A stretch of DNA of 64,000 nt from an uncultured Lactobacillus sp. (GCA_947565635.1 CANOGU010000001.1:161167-225166); one strand, 5' to 3'; counted from the stretch's first letter, positions 29,006 through 38,245 are shown. Numbers and translations: made by a program. The notes: generated by a model from the sequence alone, not told the origin.

Positions 29006-29818
29006 TTATAAAATTTTTTCAATTGCCTCGGCTACACCATCATGATCACAATCACTTGTTACTCTTTGAGCTGCTTCTTTCACAGCAGGCATTGCATTAC
29101 CCATTGCTACACCAATACCTGCAAGTTTAATCATGCTTAGATCATTTTCTTCATCTCCAATAGCCATCAAATTCTCACTACTTAAATTCAATTTGTGACA
29201 AAGAAATTTTAAAGCATTTCCTTTAGAAACACCTTTAGGATTGGCTTCATAATAAAATGGTGCTGTTTTAGTAAAAGTAATTTTATCATCTAGATGGGCA
29301 AAAGGCTTATGATCAGCAATTTTTTGATCTAACAAATCTTTCTCATCTACATACATGCACTTAATAATTGGAATATCCTTCATTTCAGCTGGTGTACGAT
29401 ACGAAATACCTAAATTAACTAAGTTCGCCTCATATAAAGTGTAGTCGCCAATATCTCGATCTGCGGTATAAATTCTATCTGGTGCTGATGCATGGAAGTG
29501 TAAACCTAATTTTAAGGAAATTGTCTCTAAATCTAGATAATTGTCATAGGTTAATTTTTTCTCAAATAAGACATTTCCCGCAGTTGTTTCTACTACTCCG
29601 CCTCCAAAACAAACGACGTATTGATCTTCTTGATCATTTAAACCTAACTCAGTCAGAATCTTTTCTACTCCGCTCAATGGTCGACCTGTAGCAATAACAA
29701 TTTTTATCCCTGCACTTTTTGCTTTTAAAATTGCATTTCTTACTTTTGGAGTCAGTTCTTTTTTAGAATTTAATAATGTACCATCAACATCAATTGCGAT
29801 TATTTTTATATTTTTCAT
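29006..29818 (-). CDS. Cof-type HAD-superfamily phosphatase
   Basis: This 270-aa protein has HAD motif I IIAIDVDGTLLNSKK, motif II VIATGRP, Lys in PKGVSKGNALK and motif IV MAIGDEENDLSMIKLAGIGVAMGNA. This marks the Cof/YidA class IIB phosphatases that act on sugar or nucleotide phosphates. ATG 29818 overlaps the stop of the upstream ydcF-like gene (ATGA); a longer frame runs inside that gene and is rejected. Substrate not predictable. Confidence 0.92.
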   Translation of the reverse strand: MKNIKIIAIDVDGTLLNSKKELTPKVRNAILKAKSAGIKIVIATGRPLSGVEKILTELGLNDQEDQYVVCFGGGVVETTAGNVLFEKKLTYDNYLDLETISLKLGLHFHASAPDRIYTADRDIGDYTLYEANLVNLGISYRTPAEMKDIPIIKCMYVDEKDLLDQKIADHKPFAHLDDKITFTKTAPFYYEANPKGVSKGNALKFLCHKLNLSSENLMAIGDEENDLSMIKLAGIGVAMGNAMPAVKEAAQRVTSDCDHDGVAEAIEKIL

Positions 29819-30855
29819 CTTATAATTTGCCTCAATATTGCTAATCCTACAACTCCTAATCCAATGCATCCCACAACGCTTAATTGCAAGCGCCAAGTAA
29901 TTGTTAAGTAGGCAATAAATTCACGTACAAAGGCATTTAAGGTAAAGTACCACTTTGTTTTTGCACCATAACCTATACACTGTAGGCCTAATCTTTTTGC
30001 TAAAACTAGGGCACGATATACATGGTAAGAATTAGTTACGATGGCAAAACGAGAATCTGGTTTCATCAATCTATGTGAAAAAATCAAATTTTCTCTGGTT
30101 GTCTTTGACTTATCTTCAACAATAATATCTTGCTTCGAAATACCTTTTTCTTCGGCATATTTTGCCATTGCCACTGCTTCAGGAATTTCTTCACCTGGTC
30201 CTTGTCCACCTGACATAATGATTTTTGAGCCAGGATTACGACGATATACCTCTATTCCGCGATTGATTCTTGCAGCAAGAAGTGGTGTTACCTTTTTTCC
30301 CATTAAACCTGCTCCAAGTACAACCACGTAGTCCAACTTCTTAGTCTTAATATTCACTAGATTAATCCAAGAAGTTAAAGTATACATCATCATAATAAAA
30401 ATTAGATAAATTATTACGAGGTTAATAAACAAATATATGTAAGTTCCAAAATTATTATGGGTTAATTTTCCGACTAATGGAAAGAGAAATAAGTAAGCAA
30501 TAATTCCGATACCCATTGCTAACGATAAGAAGTTGGTCCAGCGATTACCTTCGCGAATTAAAATCTTAATCCCATCGTAAATAAACATAATGATCAAAGT
30601 CGCAATAAAGGCCACAACGGAAAACATTATTGCCAGTAAAATTAGCACAAAAATAAGCAAAATAACTTGATGAGTAATAGGAAAAACTTCAGCAGCAATT
30701 AGTAAACTAACAGCTGTGAATAAGCCAAAAGTAATTATTGTCCATACTAAAGTCATTCCTGACCATAAACTCCGCCTCTCGTGGGTTAAAACCCAGAGAA
30801 ATGTTCCTAATGCCAGTAAAAATAAAACTAATACAATTGAAAATGATAAGATCAC
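29815..30855 (-). CDS. YdcF/SanA-like DUF218 membrane protein
   Basis: This 346-aa protein has about five N-terminal membrane helices (residues 1-150). The DUF218 domain follows with YVVVLGAGLMGKKVTPLLAARI, IIMSGGQGPGEEIPEA, SKTTRENLIFS and VTNSYHVYRA, and a short hydrophobic C-terminus ends it. The start is GTG at 30855 with AGGTGG upstream. The family is linked to envelope integrity and cell-wall precursor handling, but its reaction is unknown. Operon with the HAD phosphatase. Confidence 0.87.
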   Translation of the reverse strand: MILSFSIVLVLFLLALGTFLWVLTHERRSLWSGMTLVWTIITFGLFTAVSLLIAAEVFPITHQVILLIFVLILLAIMFSVVAFIATLIIMFIYDGIKILIREGNRWTNFLSLAMGIGIIAYLFLFPLVGKLTHNNFGTYIYLFINLVIIYLIFIMMMYTLTSWINLVNIKTKKLDYVVVLGAGLMGKKVTPLLAARINRGIEVYRRNPGSKIIMSGGQGPGEEIPEAVAMAKYAEEKGISKQDIIVEDKSKTTRENLIFSHRLMKPDSRFAIVTNSYHVYRALVLAKRLGLQCIGYGAKTKWYFTLNAFVREFIAYLTITWRLQLSVVGCIGLGVVGLAILRQIIR

Positions 30856-30986
30856 TTATCATTTCACCACCTTAATCTATTGCACACATTCCTTGTGTTT
30901 AGTCTTTTCTTAAATTATACAAAAATAATTGTCTTCATGTTTTTGATTCAGTATAATTAAGAAAATATTTTTAGGAGGACAAAGAA

Positions 30987-31313
30987 ATGGCAGACCAAAT
31001 TTTAGTAACAACTACTGAAAATATTCCGGGCAGAAAATATGAAATTATCGGTGAAGTTTTTGGTGTTACAACTCAATCAAAAAATGCAATTCGAGATTTT
31101 GGTGCTGGCTTAAAAAGTATTGTCGGTGGTGAAATTAAGGCTTATACCTCAATGTTAACTGAATCAAGAGATCAATCAATTGATCGTCTTCAACAAAATG
31201 CTTCCAAAATGGGTGCTGATGCCGTAGTTATGATGCGTTTTGATTCAGGCTCAATTGCTGGCGATATGCAATCTGTCGTTGCTTACGGAACCGCCGTTAA
31301 ATTTATTGATTAA
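30987..31313 (+). CDS. YbjQ/UPF0145 family protein
   Basis: This 108-aa protein has the family core [21 protein letters not shown] and a C-terminal [12 protein letters not shown] segment. YbjQ proteins form pentamers or decamers and are called heavy-metal-binding domains by similarity only. AGGAGG precedes the ATG. Single gene, divergent from the ydcF-like gene and followed by a terminator. Confidence 0.9.
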   Translation: MADQILVTTTENIPGRKYEIIGEVFGVTTQSKNAIRDFGAGLKSIVGGEIKAYTSMLTESRDQSIDRLQQNASKMGADAVVMMRFDSGSIAGDMQSVVAYGTAVKFID

Positions 31314-31320
31314 TCTAAAA

Positions 31321-31346
31321 AAACTGGCTTCTCAGCCAGTTTTTTA
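31321..31346. terminator. Bidirectional terminator
   Basis: AAACTGGCT (31321-31329) pairs with AGCCAGTTT (31334-31342), then a T-run. It lies between the convergent ybjQ-like and rsmF genes. Confidence 0.85.
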
Positions 31347-32735
31347 TTTTCTTAAACCTTTTGGATAGAAGTTCTTTAAAATTTGATCATTTCCAATTTT
31401 TCCGAAACTGAAGATATGGTCTTGATAAGCAACCAAAACAAAGCCGCGCAAATTGCTATCTACCTTAATCGTTTCTCCATGTATATAGCGCTCATAATCC
31501 GCCTTATCTTCAAAATTAATGAGCTGTTTTTGTTCTTTTTGTCCCAATACCTCAGCTAGTTGATGGCTTGGCTCAAAACGCTTTTTCTTAAGTAAACCTA
31601 ATTCAACACCATTATTTAGAACATGTAGTTCCGTTAGCAGGTCTGGGTCAAGAGCTGGGACAAAGACGTGACCATTACTTTGCAAAACCGCATTTTGCCA
31701 ATTTTCTAAACTAGATGGTAAAGCAAAATTATCTAATACTTTTGCAACCACACTAATCTCATCTTTATTTAAACGTGTAATTGTGCTCTTTTTCTGGCGT
31801 TTGTTCTTTCTCTTTTTAGCCTTAGTTAAAATTTCTTGATTCTCTTCAATATTTTTCAGATGAGCAACAAACTGGCCTTCACCCACTCCATTTTGAAACC
31901 AGAGTCTAACCGTTTCCTTTAATTCTGGCATGTTAGACTTTGACCAATCTGGTCTACCAGCCGACATTCCAGGATAAAGCTTAAGAGGTTCAATTTCTAA
32001 TGGATAGTTCTCAACTAGCCACGCTACTATTTCTTCATCTTCTTCTGGAGAATATGTACAAGTAGAATAGACGATCTCTCCGCCCGGCTTTAGCATCTTC
32101 ATTGCTTCACTCAGAATTTCTTTTTGTCTAGTTTGGCATGTTAATACATAGTCAGGAGACCAATATTGTGTGGCTGCAGGATCTTTTCTAAACATCCCTT
32201 CTCCAGAACACGGTGCATCAACTAAAATCTTATCAAAAAAGTGGGGTAATTTTTTCGATAAGCGATCTGGACTTTCGTTAGTGACTACAACATTTGTAGC
32301 TCCCCATCTTTCGAGATTTTCTCTTAAATCCTTTGCTCTACTTTTCGAAATTTCATTTACTACTAAGAGGCCACTATTATCTAGTGAACTCGCTAATGCA
32401 GTGGATTTTCCCCCTGGAGCAGCACACAAATCAAGTACCTTGTCGCCAGGTTTTACATTAAGAGAAACTGCTGGATACATTGCGGATGGATCTTGAGAGT
32501 AGACATAGCCACCTGTCCACTCACTATCACGTCCTGAAATTTCTCCATAATATCCATCTTTAGTAAATTCAATTGGTTCTTTAAGACTATATTGAACATC
32601 TTGATAATTATTCTTTAGTGGGTTTAAACGAAATCCCTTTTTACTTGGACTATTAATTGCAGTAAAAAATTTACTACTTTCTTCTTCTCCCAATAAGTTC
32701 TTATATTTCTCAACAAATTCAATTGGCAATGACAT
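31344..32735 (-). CDS. 16S rRNA m5C methyltransferase RsmF-like
   Basis: This 463-aa SAM enzyme of the NOL1/NOP2/sun family has the SAM motif DKVLDLCAAPGGKSTALAS, catalytic cysteine motifs VDAPCSGEGMFRKDP and YSTCTYSPEEDEE, and a C-terminal RNA-binding region. The two-cysteine set shows an RNA m5C methyltransferase; which rRNA position it methylates is inferred from family. Its start overlaps the stop of the membrane protein gene upstream by one base. It ends a three-gene operon. Confidence 0.9.
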   Translation of the reverse strand: MSLPIEFVEKYKNLLGEEESSKFFTAINSPSKKGFRLNPLKNNYQDVQYSLKEPIEFTKDGYYGEISGRDSEWTGGYVYSQDPSAMYPAVSLNVKPGDKVLDLCAAPGGKSTALASSLDNSGLLVVNEISKSRAKDLRENLERWGATNVVVTNESPDRLSKKLPHFFDKILVDAPCSGEGMFRKDPAATQYWSPDYVLTCQTRQKEILSEAMKMLKPGGEIVYSTCTYSPEEDEEIVAWLVENYPLEIEPLKLYPGMSAGRPDWSKSNMPELKETVRLWFQNGVGEGQFVAHLKNIEENQEILTKAKKRKNKRQKKSTITRLNKDEISVVAKVLDNFALPSSLENWQNAVLQSNGHVFVPALDPDLLTELHVLNNGVELGLLKKKRFEPSHQLAEVLGQKEQKQLINFEDKADYERYIHGETIKVDSNLRGFVLVAYQDHIFSFGKIGNDQILKNFYPKGLRK

Positions 32736-33712
32736 TATTTTTCCTTCTTAATTTTTATTAAAAGCAGCATTAATACATAAGTAATAATCTGCATTGCAAA
32801 AACGATTAAAAATAGGACATATAACTGACTGTGATTAGAGTAAAAACTCCACGTTTGTAAACCCAAACTAGTCAAAATAACAATTATTCCATTGGCTAAA
32901 AAGAAACGTAAACCAGAATCAGCTAATAAATGAGCCCAGATTTTGCCAGGAACATATTTTAAGTTTACCGGATTTTCAGCTAGGACTGCTGCAATTGCTG
33001 CAACTATCAGTGCAATTACAACACAGAAAATTGCACCGATTAATTTTTTAGTTGGACTGATCCCATGCTGCCTATTGTAGGTTTTACTAAAGTCCTTAAT
33101 CTGCATACTTCCCCGGAGATAATGTTGTAAGGCATTCGCCTCGTTTTTATTCAACCCATCTACTACTACCTTATAGTTGGTAATTGATTCTTTTGCAGTT
33201 GGTTGGTTAATTCCAGTTGAAAGATAATAAACAGCCTGCCCATTTTGACTCTCATTGTTTTTCTTTAATTCACCAATAATTGTGACATAATCATTATTTT
33301 CTTTTAGATAGTGATTATTCTGTAAGGTTACAACTCGATCTTTAGTATCGGATGAGATAACTGCAAAAGGAATTGTTCCATCAAAGTCATTTTTACTAAA
33401 GTACCTAGAACTTCCTTTAGCAAGCGGTTGACTTTTCAAATTATAGTTAGCCCAAATTAAAACGCGGTCTGGGATATAGTCCGATTCAAAGTGAATCTGC
33501 ACCTTATCATGAGAGAAATTTTTATTAACATAAGTTAGGAACTGTTTAATATTGTGTTTTTTCTTAGGATTAAAAACATAATATGTGCTTGATAAACCGT
33601 TATTACTTAAAACTTGATCAGCTCTCTGAGACTGCTGCCGTGACAAAATTAAGCCCAGTCCTAAGAAAGCTAAAAAAGAAATTATTAAAAGAATAAGTCG
33701 TTTTATTTTCAT
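32735..33712 (-). CDS. Membrane protein of unknown function
   Basis: This 325-aa protein has an N-terminal helix (LILLIISFLAFLGLGLIL), then about 195 extracytoplasmic residues rich in polar and lysine residues. At the C-terminus are three helices (LIGAIFCVVIALIVAAIAAV; FFLANGIIVILTSLGL; LYVLFLIVFAMQIITYVLML). I recognise no family. It sits between a methyltransferase-like gene and rsmF with one-base overlaps at both ends, so it is translated as part of that operon. Confidence 0.75.
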   Translation of the reverse strand: MKIKRLILLIISFLAFLGLGLILSRQQSQRADQVLSNNGLSSTYYVFNPKKKHNIKQFLTYVNKNFSHDKVQIHFESDYIPDRVLIWANYNLKSQPLAKGSSRYFSKNDFDGTIPFAVISSDTKDRVVTLQNNHYLKENNDYVTIIGELKKNNESQNGQAVYYLSTGINQPTAKESITNYKVVVDGLNKNEANALQHYLRGSMQIKDFSKTYNRQHGISPTKKLIGAIFCVVIALIVAAIAAVLAENPVNLKYVPGKIWAHLLADSGLRFFLANGIIVILTSLGLQTWSFYSNHSQLYVLFLIVFAMQIITYVLMLLLIKIKKEK

Positions 33713-34440
33713 TATTTTATCTCAAACACCTTTTCATTAATGAAATAAAAGCTTCTAAAACTCCGATTAACCTTTTTATTAGTCGTAGTTTTTGCCTCTT
33801 GCCAAAAAGTAGTAGAATTGGTTGCTCCAAATTTTTCACCAATAAATAATAAAACTGGCTGATAATCAAGCTGACGATAAAGATTGAGAATATTTACGTC
33901 ATCTTCCCCAAAATTGGGCGCCCAAGAGCAAATAATTAGATCAACTTCGGGATGCTTCTTAATCGCACTTAGGGCATCCAAATTTTCTGTTTCAAAAATC
34001 GGAGATTCACCTGTTGTTGAGCTTTTCGCCCAAGCAAAAGAATCACTCGCTATCGCTTTTATACCAACCTCACTTAAGGCTTTTGACCAGTATGCATTTC
34101 CCGCCATAATTTCTAAGCTTGATTTAACATTATATTCTTGCTTGATTAACTTAGCAGTTTCCAAATTTGGCAAAGACCAGATTCCGTATTCTCTTGAAAG
34201 AAAGCTACGAAAATTATTCAGTAAATTATTTACTTCTTGGGCCTTCTCGCTGCTTGCCGTATTCTCTATCATTATATCTAAGCTATCGGGTAAAAAGCCA
34301 AGTGAATTAGGTGATTTTTGTAAAATTTTTCCCTTCTCTAGGTGAGTAATTATATTATTAATGGCAATCACTTGCTCATGAAGTGGTAAATAATTGAGTT
34401 CTTTATCTAATTTGTTAAGTTTATTTTGATATTTCTTCAT
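33712..34440 (-). CDS. Possible SAM-dependent methyltransferase-like protein
   Basis: This 242-aa soluble protein. Residues about 110-175 read like a Rossmann methyltransferase core (SSLEIMAGNAYWSKALSEVG, then IKAIASDSFAW and VDLIICSWAPNFGEDD). The glycine-rich SAM loop is weak (MAGNAYW), so it may bind another cofactor or be a degenerate member. GGAAG precedes the ATG. First gene of the operon ending in rsmF, and divergent from signal peptidase by about 90 bases. Confidence 0.65.
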   Translation of the reverse strand: MKKYQNKLNKLDKELNYLPLHEQVIAINNIITHLEKGKILQKSPNSLGFLPDSLDIMIENTASSEKAQEVNNLLNNFRSFLSREYGIWSLPNLETAKLIKQEYNVKSSLEIMAGNAYWSKALSEVGIKAIASDSFAWAKSSTTGESPIFETENLDALSAIKKHPEVDLIICSWAPNFGEDDVNILNLYRQLDYQPVLLFIGEKFGATNSTTFWQEAKTTTNKKVNRSFRSFYFINEKVFEIK

Positions 34441-34529
34441 TTTATATCTTCCTTATGCAATGATTTTACCATTCAAAAGAAATAAAAACAGGTATAATAA
34501 AAGTGATGCAAAAATTAAGGAGCAAAAAT

Positions 34530-35099
34530 ATGGCAAAACATAAAACTGAATCGGCTGAATCTTTTGGTCACTGGCTCCTACAAGTATTTATTTTAGCAAT
34601 TATAATTATTGGATTATATTTAGTTGTATTTCGATTTTTACTTGCTAATGAAACTATCAGTGGACCATCGATGCAGCCAACTTTTGAAAATAATGACCGA
34701 GTTATTGCAGTACGACATTCTAAACTTTCTCGGGGCGATATTGTAATATTAAAAGCCCCAGATGAACCAGGTGCCCTATATATTAAAAGAATTATTGGAG
34801 TGCCTGGAGACAGCATTAAATCAAAAAATGATGTAATGTATATTAATGGGAAGCCAATTAAAGAACCATATTTGACTGAGTACAAGAAAAAGCTTTCCAA
34901 AGGTCAGCTTTACACTAACAATTTTAGTTTAGAACAACTTTATCATGTAAAACGCGTTCCTAAAAATTGTTACTTTGTAATGGGTGATCACCGCAATGTC
35001 TCTAAAGATTCCCGAATGATTGGATTTATCAAGAGACAAGATATTATTGGTGAGGTAAAATTACGGTATTTCCCATTTAATCAAATAAATTGGTACTAA
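34530..35099 (+). CDS. lepB: Signal peptidase I
   Basis: This 189-aa protein has a single N-terminal membrane helix (VFILAIIIIGLYLVVFRFLL). It has the catalytic Ser in ISGPSMQPTF, Lys in YIKRIIGVPGDS and box E GDHRNVSKDSR. It removes signal peptides from exported proteins, with its active site outside. ATG 34530 follows AAGGAG; an in-frame start 27 bases upstream lacks a good site. Followed 15 bases later by a small gene. Confidence 0.93.
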   Translation: MAKHKTESAESFGHWLLQVFILAIIIIGLYLVVFRFLLANETISGPSMQPTFENNDRVIAVRHSKLSRGDIVILKAPDEPGALYIKRIIGVPGDSIKSKNDVMYINGKPIKEPYLTEYKKKLSKGQLYTNNFSLEQLYHVKRVPKNCYFVMGDHRNVSKDSRMIGFIKRQDIIGEVKLRYFPFNQINWY

Positions 35100-35114
35100 T
35101 ATATTTTAGAAAGT

Positions 35115-35312
35115 GTGAAGAAGAGAATGAGTCCTGAAGAATTATCCGATGCAATTATTGAATTTGAAGTTAAGAATAATGTCAATGACACTGCTCTTGC
35201 TTTTTCAAGTCATCTTTCCGTTGAAAAACTCCATGCAATGAAAACTGGAGAAGCTAAATATACCGTAGAAGAAGCTGAACAAGTTTTAGATTATATTCAA
35301 GCTAACTCTTAA
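35115..35312 (+). CDS. Small protein of unknown function
   Basis: A 65-aa acidic helical protein starting at GTG 35115 (AGAAAG upstream), or a 61-aa form from ATG 35127 (MSPEELSDAI). It contains ENNV-type helix-turn-helix-like spacing (LSVEKLHAMKTGEAKYTVEEAEQVL). This resembles small lactobacillus proteins with an HTH-like fold, but I cannot name a family. Probably cotranscribed with lepB; a terminator follows. Confidence 0.6.
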   Translation: MKKRMSPEELSDAIIEFEVKNNVNDTALAFSSHLSVEKLHAMKTGEAKYTVEEAEQVLDYIQANS

Positions 35313-35333
35313 TTTAATTATTCAATAATAGAC

Positions 35334-35389
35334 AAAAAGGAATAAGGTTTTGGTAAAAATGATATGAACCCAAAATCTTATTCCTTTTT
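35334..35389. terminator. Bidirectional terminator
   Basis: A 20-bp stem pairs 35334-35353 with 35370-35389 with one G-U pair, flanked by A and T runs. It separates the lepB pair from the convergent ABC transporter operon. Confidence 0.88.
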
Positions 35390-35390
35390 C

Positions 35391-36227
35391 TTATATCCGT
35401 GCTTCATGATACTTATTCAGTAGAATAATATTCACTAAAACTAAAATTATATCTACACCCAGAACTATCAATAAAGTTAAGTAATTACTCGTTAGGTCTG
35501 ATCTTACATCACTGGCATCCTTACTTAAAGTAGTTAAAAACATTCCATTTTGTAAAAAGCCAGTTAGTGAGGTCAAAATAAAATCGTAAGTATTAATCAA
35601 AAATATTAATCCAATACAACCTAATAAAACCACTACTAAGAAATAAACTAATTTACTTATTCTTTCAGGAAGAAAATCACTAACTATTTTTCCCGTAAAA
35701 TTAATGAGACTTACAGCAAGATAAATGAATATACCAATTAGAACTATCAAAGCAATACTAGATAACAAATCCATTACGTGCATCTCTTGCCATAACTTTC
35801 CTTCACCGATTGAACCAAAGTTTTTAAAAGTAGTCTTCCAAAATTCATTTGTTCCCATTACAGGTATTCCTGCAGCGAGAATCATACCTATTTGCAAAAC
35901 CACTAAATAAAGACCATTAACAACAGCTGATAAAAGATTTGCAAATAGTAAAGAACTTTCTTTAATTGGAGCTAATCGCCAAGTTTGAGACAAATAGACT
36001 TCCTCATTTTTTCGACTCGAAAGAGCTAAGTAGGCTATATCAAATAGTGGTGTGATCATCAGAAAAGCTACTAAGAAATAAGCCTTACTCTCACCCTCAA
36101 AAGCTGAATTAAAGAGTGCCCAAAAACCTAAAAGAATTCCAACAATCACTTGTAAAATTGCTAGTCGGCGGACAAGGCGTACTTTGCTTTTAGTCAATTC
36201 TTTAAATATTGATGAAAAAGTTGCCAT
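35391..36227 (-). CDS. ABC-2-like permease (second of two paralogues)
   Basis: This 278-aa protein has about six hydrophobic helices. It parallels the preceding gene product: MATFSSIFKELTKSKVRLVRRL versus MTTFKALFNQMGKKKRRSVYLL, SQTWRLAPI versus SQTWRLVPI, and FTGKIVSDFLPERISK versus [16 protein letters not shown]. Both probably arose by duplication and form a heterodimeric channel with the ATPase. Last gene of the gntR operon. Confidence 0.82.
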   Translation of the reverse strand: MATFSSIFKELTKSKVRLVRRLAILQVIVGILLGFWALFNSAFEGESKAYFLVAFLMITPLFDIAYLALSSRKNEEVYLSQTWRLAPIKESSLLFANLLSAVVNGLYLVVLQIGMILAAGIPVMGTNEFWKTTFKNFGSIGEGKLWQEMHVMDLLSSIALIVLIGIFIYLAVSLINFTGKIVSDFLPERISKLVYFLVVVLLGCIGLIFLINTYDFILTSLTGFLQNGMFLTTLSKDASDVRSDLTSNYLTLLIVLGVDIILVLVNIILLNKYHEARI

Positions 36228-36233
36228 ATACTC

Positions 36234-37046
36234 TTACTTCCCTTCGTGGAAGTTCTTCAAAAGCCAAACATTAATTGAACCTAAAACAATATCAATAAAT
36301 GCCAAGACTAAATTGTTTTCTATAAATGACATTAGACCATTAGTAGTGTCACCCCAACGGACTTGATTTAATAAACTTCCTAGATTATTTGTCAAAACAA
36401 TAAAGATAAAGATCAAAATAATCATAATGACAAAACGAATTAATTTACTATGTTTATCAGGAAGAAAGTCAGTAATGGTTCTACTTGATAGATTGAGCAA
36501 AGTCACAATGCTATAAACCAAAATTGCAAATAATATAAAGGCTAAAAATGCACTTAGTATTTCTCCAATTGGAAAAGCATCAGAAAATTTTTGCCAAAAG
36601 TCGCCCGCATGAGTTTCTTTAGCAAGGGCCCGGTTAATTTTCCAAATATTAGTTCTAACATCTTTACTTAAGAATGCTGGTAAAAACGTAACAATTCCCA
36701 TTCCAATTTGAATTAATACCAAGTAAAGCCCATTAACAATAGCAGAAGAAATATTTGCTAAGTAAAATTTACTTGAGGAAATTGGAACTAAACGCCAAGT
36801 CTGGGAGCTATACTCTTTTTCGTTTTGCCAAGCAGAGAGAACTACATAGGCCATATCAGCTAATGGAGCAAAAGTACATACCATGACAAACCACGCAATC
36901 GGTTTATCTGAATTTGAAGATCCACCATTATAAAAAAGTCCCCAAAGTGCAAAAGTAGATGCTACTAATTGCAACAAGGCTAATAGATAAACACTCCGAC
37001 GCTTCTTTTTACCCATTTGATTAAATAGTGCTTTAAACGTAGTCAT
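36234..37046 (-). CDS. ABC-2-like permease (first of two paralogues)
   Basis: A 270-aa protein with about six membrane helices. Shared motifs with the next gene (SQTWRL, NISSAIVNGLYLVLIQIGM, DFLPDKHSKLIRF) show they are paralogues. AAGGAT precedes the ATG. It sits 2 bases after the ATPase gene. YtrA-type clusters in Firmicutes typically encode such transporters and respond to cell-wall antibiotics; the substrate here is not shown. Confidence 0.82.
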   Translation of the reverse strand: MTTFKALFNQMGKKKRRSVYLLALLQLVASTFALWGLFYNGGSSNSDKPIAWFVMVCTFAPLADMAYVVLSAWQNEKEYSSQTWRLVPISSSKFYLANISSAIVNGLYLVLIQIGMGIVTFLPAFLSKDVRTNIWKINRALAKETHAGDFWQKFSDAFPIGEILSAFLAFILFAILVYSIVTLLNLSSRTITDFLPDKHSKLIRFVIMIILIFIFIVLTNNLGSLLNQVRWGDTTNGLMSFIENNLVLAFIDIVLGSINVWLLKNFHEGK

Positions 37047-37048
37047 CC

Positions 37049-37756
37049 TTATTCAGCTCCTTCATCTGCGTATAAGGTTTCATAATACTCTTCAATACTT
37101 TTTCCGTGTGCTCTTATATCATCTGCTGAAAGATGACTGGCAATTTTTTTATCTTTCACAATTACTACTTCATCTAAAATTGTTGTAATTTCATTTACAA
37201 AATGGTCAGAAATAATAATTGTACTGTCTGGATTCTTCCAAAGCAAGATTGAATTAATGATTCTCTTTCGAGCCATTGGATCAATTCCAGAGAATGGTTC
37301 ATCCAGTAAATACAACTTAGCTTCTCTACTTAAAGTAACAGCAATTTCAAGTTTTTCACGCATTCCTCGTGATAATTGCCCTAACTTCATATCATTGTTA
37401 AGTTTCATAAATGAACGTAATTGCTCAAATTTACTACTGTCAAAATCTGAAAATAATTTTTGATAGAATTCTTCTACTTCCCCAATTTTAGTAGAATCAC
37501 TCAATCCCTTTAAATTATCAGTCATGGCAATATTAGCTTTACGGTAAACTTCACTACCATCCCCATTAAGCAGTACGTCACCTTGATAATGCTTAGCAAT
37601 ACCCACAATTACTCTCATTAAAGTTGTCTTACCAGCACCATTTTCACCCAGCAAGGCAATAATCTTTCCTGAATCAACATCTAAGTTCACATTATCAAGA
37701 ATAGTTTTTAAGTTTTTTCGATATGTTAATTCTTTTACTTCAAGTAGTTTATTCAT
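37049..37756 (-). CDS. ABC transporter ATP-binding protein (YtrB/BcrA-like)
   Basis: A 235-aa ATPase with Walker A LLGENGAGKTTLMRV, signature LSRGMREKLEIA, Walker B LYLLDEPFSGIDP and His in IIISDHF. The signature has SRGM in place of SGGQ, common in the ABC-2 export subfamily. ATG 37756 follows GGAGAAGAAGGGAG; an in-frame start 24 bases upstream overlaps gntR. Partner of the two paralogous permeases. Confidence 0.9.
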   Translation of the reverse strand: MNKLLEVKELTYRKNLKTILDNVNLDVDSGKIIALLGENGAGKTTLMRVIVGIAKHYQGDVLLNGDGSEVYRKANIAMTDNLKGLSDSTKIGEVEEFYQKLFSDFDSSKFEQLRSFMKLNNDMKLGQLSRGMREKLEIAVTLSREAKLYLLDEPFSGIDPMARKRIINSILLWKNPDSTIIISDHFVNEITTILDEVVIVKDKKIASHLSADDIRAHGKSIEEYYETLYADEGAE

Positions 37757-37757
37757 T

Positions 37758-38126
37758 TTAATCTCCCTTCTTCTCCTCAATAAACTTTTTTAGCTCTTCA
37801 AGCGTCTTTTCTGGAGTTAAGCCTAATTGTGCAGTACTTTCTAAAAATTCACTCATTGTATCCTTAATTAGCTCTCTACGCTTTTGTAAAATCAACTCTG
37901 TATCTGTTGTTACAAAGGAACCAAGTCCGCGCCTAACCTCTAAAATTCCCTCGGTATTCATTTGATTCAAAGCACGTTGAACCGTATTGACATTTACTGT
38001 TAGATCAACAGCTAATTGGCGAACTGATGGAACTTTTTCTCCTGGCTTAATTTTCCCTAAAGCGATTTGTCGATAAAGATACTTTTCAATTTGAACATAA
38101 ATTGGAATATTATCTTGAAATTGCAA
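37758..38126 (-). CDS. GntR-family repressor, YtrA subfamily
   Basis: A 122-aa protein with the winged HTH (YIQIEKYLYRQIALGKIKPG, VPSVRQLAVDLTVNVNTVQR, LEVRRGLGSFVTTD) and only a short C-terminal helix region. This size is diagnostic of the YtrA subfamily without an effector domain. The start codon is TTG at 38126 with GAGGTG upstream. It heads an operon with its ABC transporter and probably represses it through the operator at 38144-38169. Confidence 0.9.
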   Translation of the reverse strand: MQFQDNIPIYVQIEKYLYRQIALGKIKPGEKVPSVRQLAVDLTVNVNTVQRALNQMNTEGILEVRRGLGSFVTTDTELILQKRRELIKDTMSEFLESTAQLGLTPEKTLEELKKFIEEKKGD

Positions 38127-38143
38127 TCTTTACACCTCTTTAC

Positions 38144-38174
38144 TAGTGTACGGTTTATCTATTACACTATTATA
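38144..38174 (-). promoter_or_regulatory. Promoter and YtrA-type operator of the gntR-ABC operon
   Basis: A perfect inverted repeat TAGTGTA-N12-TACACTA (38144-38150 and 38163-38169) abuts a consensus -10 TATAAT (38169-38174, minus strand). It covers the expected transcription start and precedes the GAGGTG site. The layout fits autorepression by the GntR protein. Confidence 0.7.
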
Positions 38175-38245
38175 ATACCAAGATACCTTTTCAAATACAA
38201 GCCATAATTTTGTTTCACAATTTAGAAAATATATTTTTTAATAAA

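Noticed and set aside
33884-34345. Long open frame on the plus strand antisense to the methyltransferase-like gene
   Set aside because: No ribosome binding site or recognisable protein; it mirrors the real gene on the other strand.
34530-35099. Second signal peptidase tied to the envelope cluster or the small peptide
   Set aside because: It is a standard SipS-type peptidase about 10 kb away with its own neighbours; no link is visible.
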